From Eubacteriaceae bacterium UBA7485 (lineage in GTDB: Bacteria > Bacillota > Clostridia > Eubacteriales > Eubacteriaceae): 6,077 nucleotides of DNA. This document shows, piece by piece, positions 5,360-6,077 of this stretch. The stretch covers positions 1 to 6,077 of the forward strand of contig DLOL01000104.1 of assembly GCA_002478485.1 (NCBI GenBank), written 5' to 3'. The notes under the pieces were generated by a model. It saw nothing but the letters and a program-made list of their open reading frames with translations, searched no databases and was not told the origin of the DNA. The position numbers and the translations under genes were made by a program. Within the stretch, counting starts at the first letter, position 1. Every line of letters begins with the position of its first letter.

Positions 5360-5406
5360 AGCGAGAAATCCCCCAGGCTTGCCTGGTGGGATGAATCGCT
5401 TTTTTT
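5360..5406 (+). terminator. Long structured hairpin with T-run; resembles a transposon right-end/omega-RNA hairpin
   Basis: AGCGA (5360-5364) pairs with TCGCT (5396-5400); then a symmetric GAA/GAA internal loop (5365-5367 and 5393-5395) able to form tandem G-A pairs; then ATCCC with GGGAT; one bulged T (5387); and CCAGG with CCTGG closed by a CTTG tetraloop. Seven T follow. It would terminate transcription. The CCCCC-AGGCTTGCCT-GGTGGG core is the style of right-end hairpins of IS200/IS605-type elements, which form the 3' part of TnpB omega-RNAs. No tnpB end is readable just upstream, so the omega-RNA reading is an inference. Confidence 0.65.
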
Positions 5407-5446
5407 ATATACATTTTCAATGCAATATAAGTCACGGGGGATCATA

Positions 5447-5455
5447 TGGTATAAT
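5447..5455 (+). promoter_or_regulatory. Extended -10 promoter
   Basis: TGGTATAAT has a perfect -10 hexamer (5450-5455) with the TGn extension, which lowers the need for a -35 box; none is evident at the right distance. The small frameshifted ORF starts 27 bases downstream. Confidence 0.5.
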
Positions 5456-5481
5456 AAATATATAATCTGCGAATGTGAGAT

Positions 5482-5684
5482 ATGAGCAGTAACGTACAAA
5501 TCAACATTTCCATCCCAAGAGAACCTACGTTACTGAAGAATACATAGGCACCAGTGGATATTCAGCCAAGTCTGCTGCTTTGCGGTATGTGGTTAAACAG
5601 CTCTGCGGGTTAGGAACAGTGCCGCATGCTCACAACCTTTGGCTGACTGCTCCTCATGGCAAGCCGCGGGGGTTCTTCCGTTGA
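5482..5684 (+). pseudogene. Small unidentified gene, frameshifted by one base
   Basis: ATG 5482 opens MSSNVQINISIP and would soon end at TAG. Near 5515-5520 the coding character passes to another frame, which reads KRTYV, then TEEYIGTSGYSAKSAALRY, then VVKQLCG. One extra A in the CCAAGAG run (CCAAAGAG) would join the two frames exactly as ...IP-KRTYVTEEY. The frame runs on to TGA 5682-5684, but its last about 25 residues overlap a transposon-end-like hairpin on the other strand, so the gene's own 3' end is probably lost, perhaps by insertion near 5605-5615. I do not recognise the family. An extended -10 promoter lies upstream; the ribosome site is weak. Confidence 0.45.
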
Positions 5685-5960
5685 TGATTGCTCCTTATTC
5701 GTACTTCGGACAGATGCGGCTGTTGCACTGAACCTGTTCCGTTTCAGATTCGGTCTGTTCCTGCAAGGCAGGTCATTCAGAGCGGAAGAGACAATCCTGC
5801 AGCCCTCCGGCCACATGAAGGATTGTCTTTTGGCTGTTTCAGCTTCGCATCTATACTCAACTATCTTATTGAATGCTTCCGATAAACACTGTTCGCTATG
5901 GATATTGTTGGCAGCGATTGGTGTGATTTCGATTAAACTTCCTAATTTAAGTCCATCCAC
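5610..5960 (-). pseudogene. Minus-strand open frame, possibly the decayed 3' end of a TnpB-type gene
   Basis: An open frame of 116 codons on the minus strand ends at 5610 and passes through the right-end-like hairpin with ...STEEPPRLAMRSSQPK. TnpB genes of IS605-type elements typically run into their right-end/omega-RNA hairpin in this way, and a low-complexity, serine- and glutamate-rich tail is common. However, no four-cysteine zinc motif, DDE/RuvC motif or other TnpB landmark is visible in any minus-strand frame here. A plus-strand frame over 5656-5970 is also open, so neither strand is clearly coding. Treat as decayed element DNA. Confidence 0.25.
5652..5671 (-). repeat. Second transposon-end-like hairpin, minus orientation
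   Basis: On the minus strand the stretch reads CCCCGCGGC-TT-GCCATGAGG and is followed by AGCAGTCA, the style of IS200/IS605 right ends (C-rich arm, GGCTT loop, GCC, G-rich arm). Its arms are imperfect: one G-T and two C-A oppositions on the minus strand, so the copy looks decayed. It shares the CCCCC..GGCTTGCC core with the plus-strand hairpin at 5360-5406 and faces it. Confidence 0.4.
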
Positions 5961-6077
5961 TCGCGATTGAAATCATGGTCTTTCCCGCTAGGGTTGGTTT
6001 GTAAATCCTCCAAAAAAACAAAAATCCCTCCGGACAGTTTTCTGGTTGCTCAGAATTTCGGTTCTATGATGAAAGTG
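5961..6077. other. Right edge, no recognised feature
   Basis: No convincing coding frame, RNA gene or terminator is visible. A purine-rich run with A7 and A5 tracts lies at 6011-6027. Confidence 0.4.

Noticed and set aside
5293..5499. Minus-strand frame across the hairpin at 5360-5406
   Set aside because: It reads through a self-complementary terminator structure and a promoter; no protein features.
6044..6077. Possible group II intron domain V or tRNA-like end (CGGTTCTATGATGAAAG)
   Set aside because: The string resembles part of some intron ends, but the matching GAGCC arm and catalytic triad are not present; a chance likeness is more likely.
1..6077. CRISPR array, rRNA or tRNA gene
   Set aside because: No regularly spaced repeats, no cloverleaf with a TTC-loop and acceptor pairing, and no rRNA-like conserved blocks were found on either strand.

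Overview
The window looks like an accessory, mobile-element-rich stretch of a low-to-mid GC Bacillota genome, most likely a gut Clostridia or Erysipelotrichia relative. That placement is inferred from AGGAGG-type ribosome sites, protein style (RecT, AbiE, Fic, IS607-type recombinase) and AT-rich intergenic DNA; no marker gene fixes the taxon. Much of it is a gene graveyard: intact toxin or phage functions sit between frameshifted, truncated or internally deleted genes.

Left part (1-1715): the 3' end of an unknown gene, two decayed XRE/Cro-type regulator genes that overlap each other, and a largely intact phage-type RecT single-strand annealing protein ended by a clean intrinsic terminator. 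This is a prophage recombination module whose regulators have decayed.

Middle part (1716-3650): a promoter, then an overlapping abiEi/abiEii pair (type IV toxin-antitoxin, abortive-infection type). Directly behind it, still inside the abiEii 3' end, begins the N-terminal stub of what looks like a larger restriction/methylase-type protein. A second strong terminator closes the block.

Third part (3650-5180): an AT-rich leader with a nested palindrome, an IS607-family serine recombinase gene (tnpA) that loses its C-terminus, a terminator-like hairpin, and an intact class III Fic AMP-transferase carrying its own inhibitory motif. A deleted and frameshifted AbrB/MazE-like antitoxin remnant follows immediately. 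No tnpB is present after tnpA.

Right part (5180-6077): mostly without intact genes. It has a long hairpin with a T-run that resembles the right-end/omega-RNA hairpins of IS200/IS605- and IS607-type elements, an extended -10 promoter leading into a one-base-frameshifted small ORF, and a second related hairpin in the opposite orientation next to a decayed minus-strand reading frame.

Taken together the window reads as a defence and toxin island built from repeated insertions: AbiE and Fic have intact reading frames, while the mobile elements and regulators around them are broken. The most interesting possibility is that the Fic gene occupies the tnpB position of an IS607-type element; this is a hypothesis, not a demonstrated structure.
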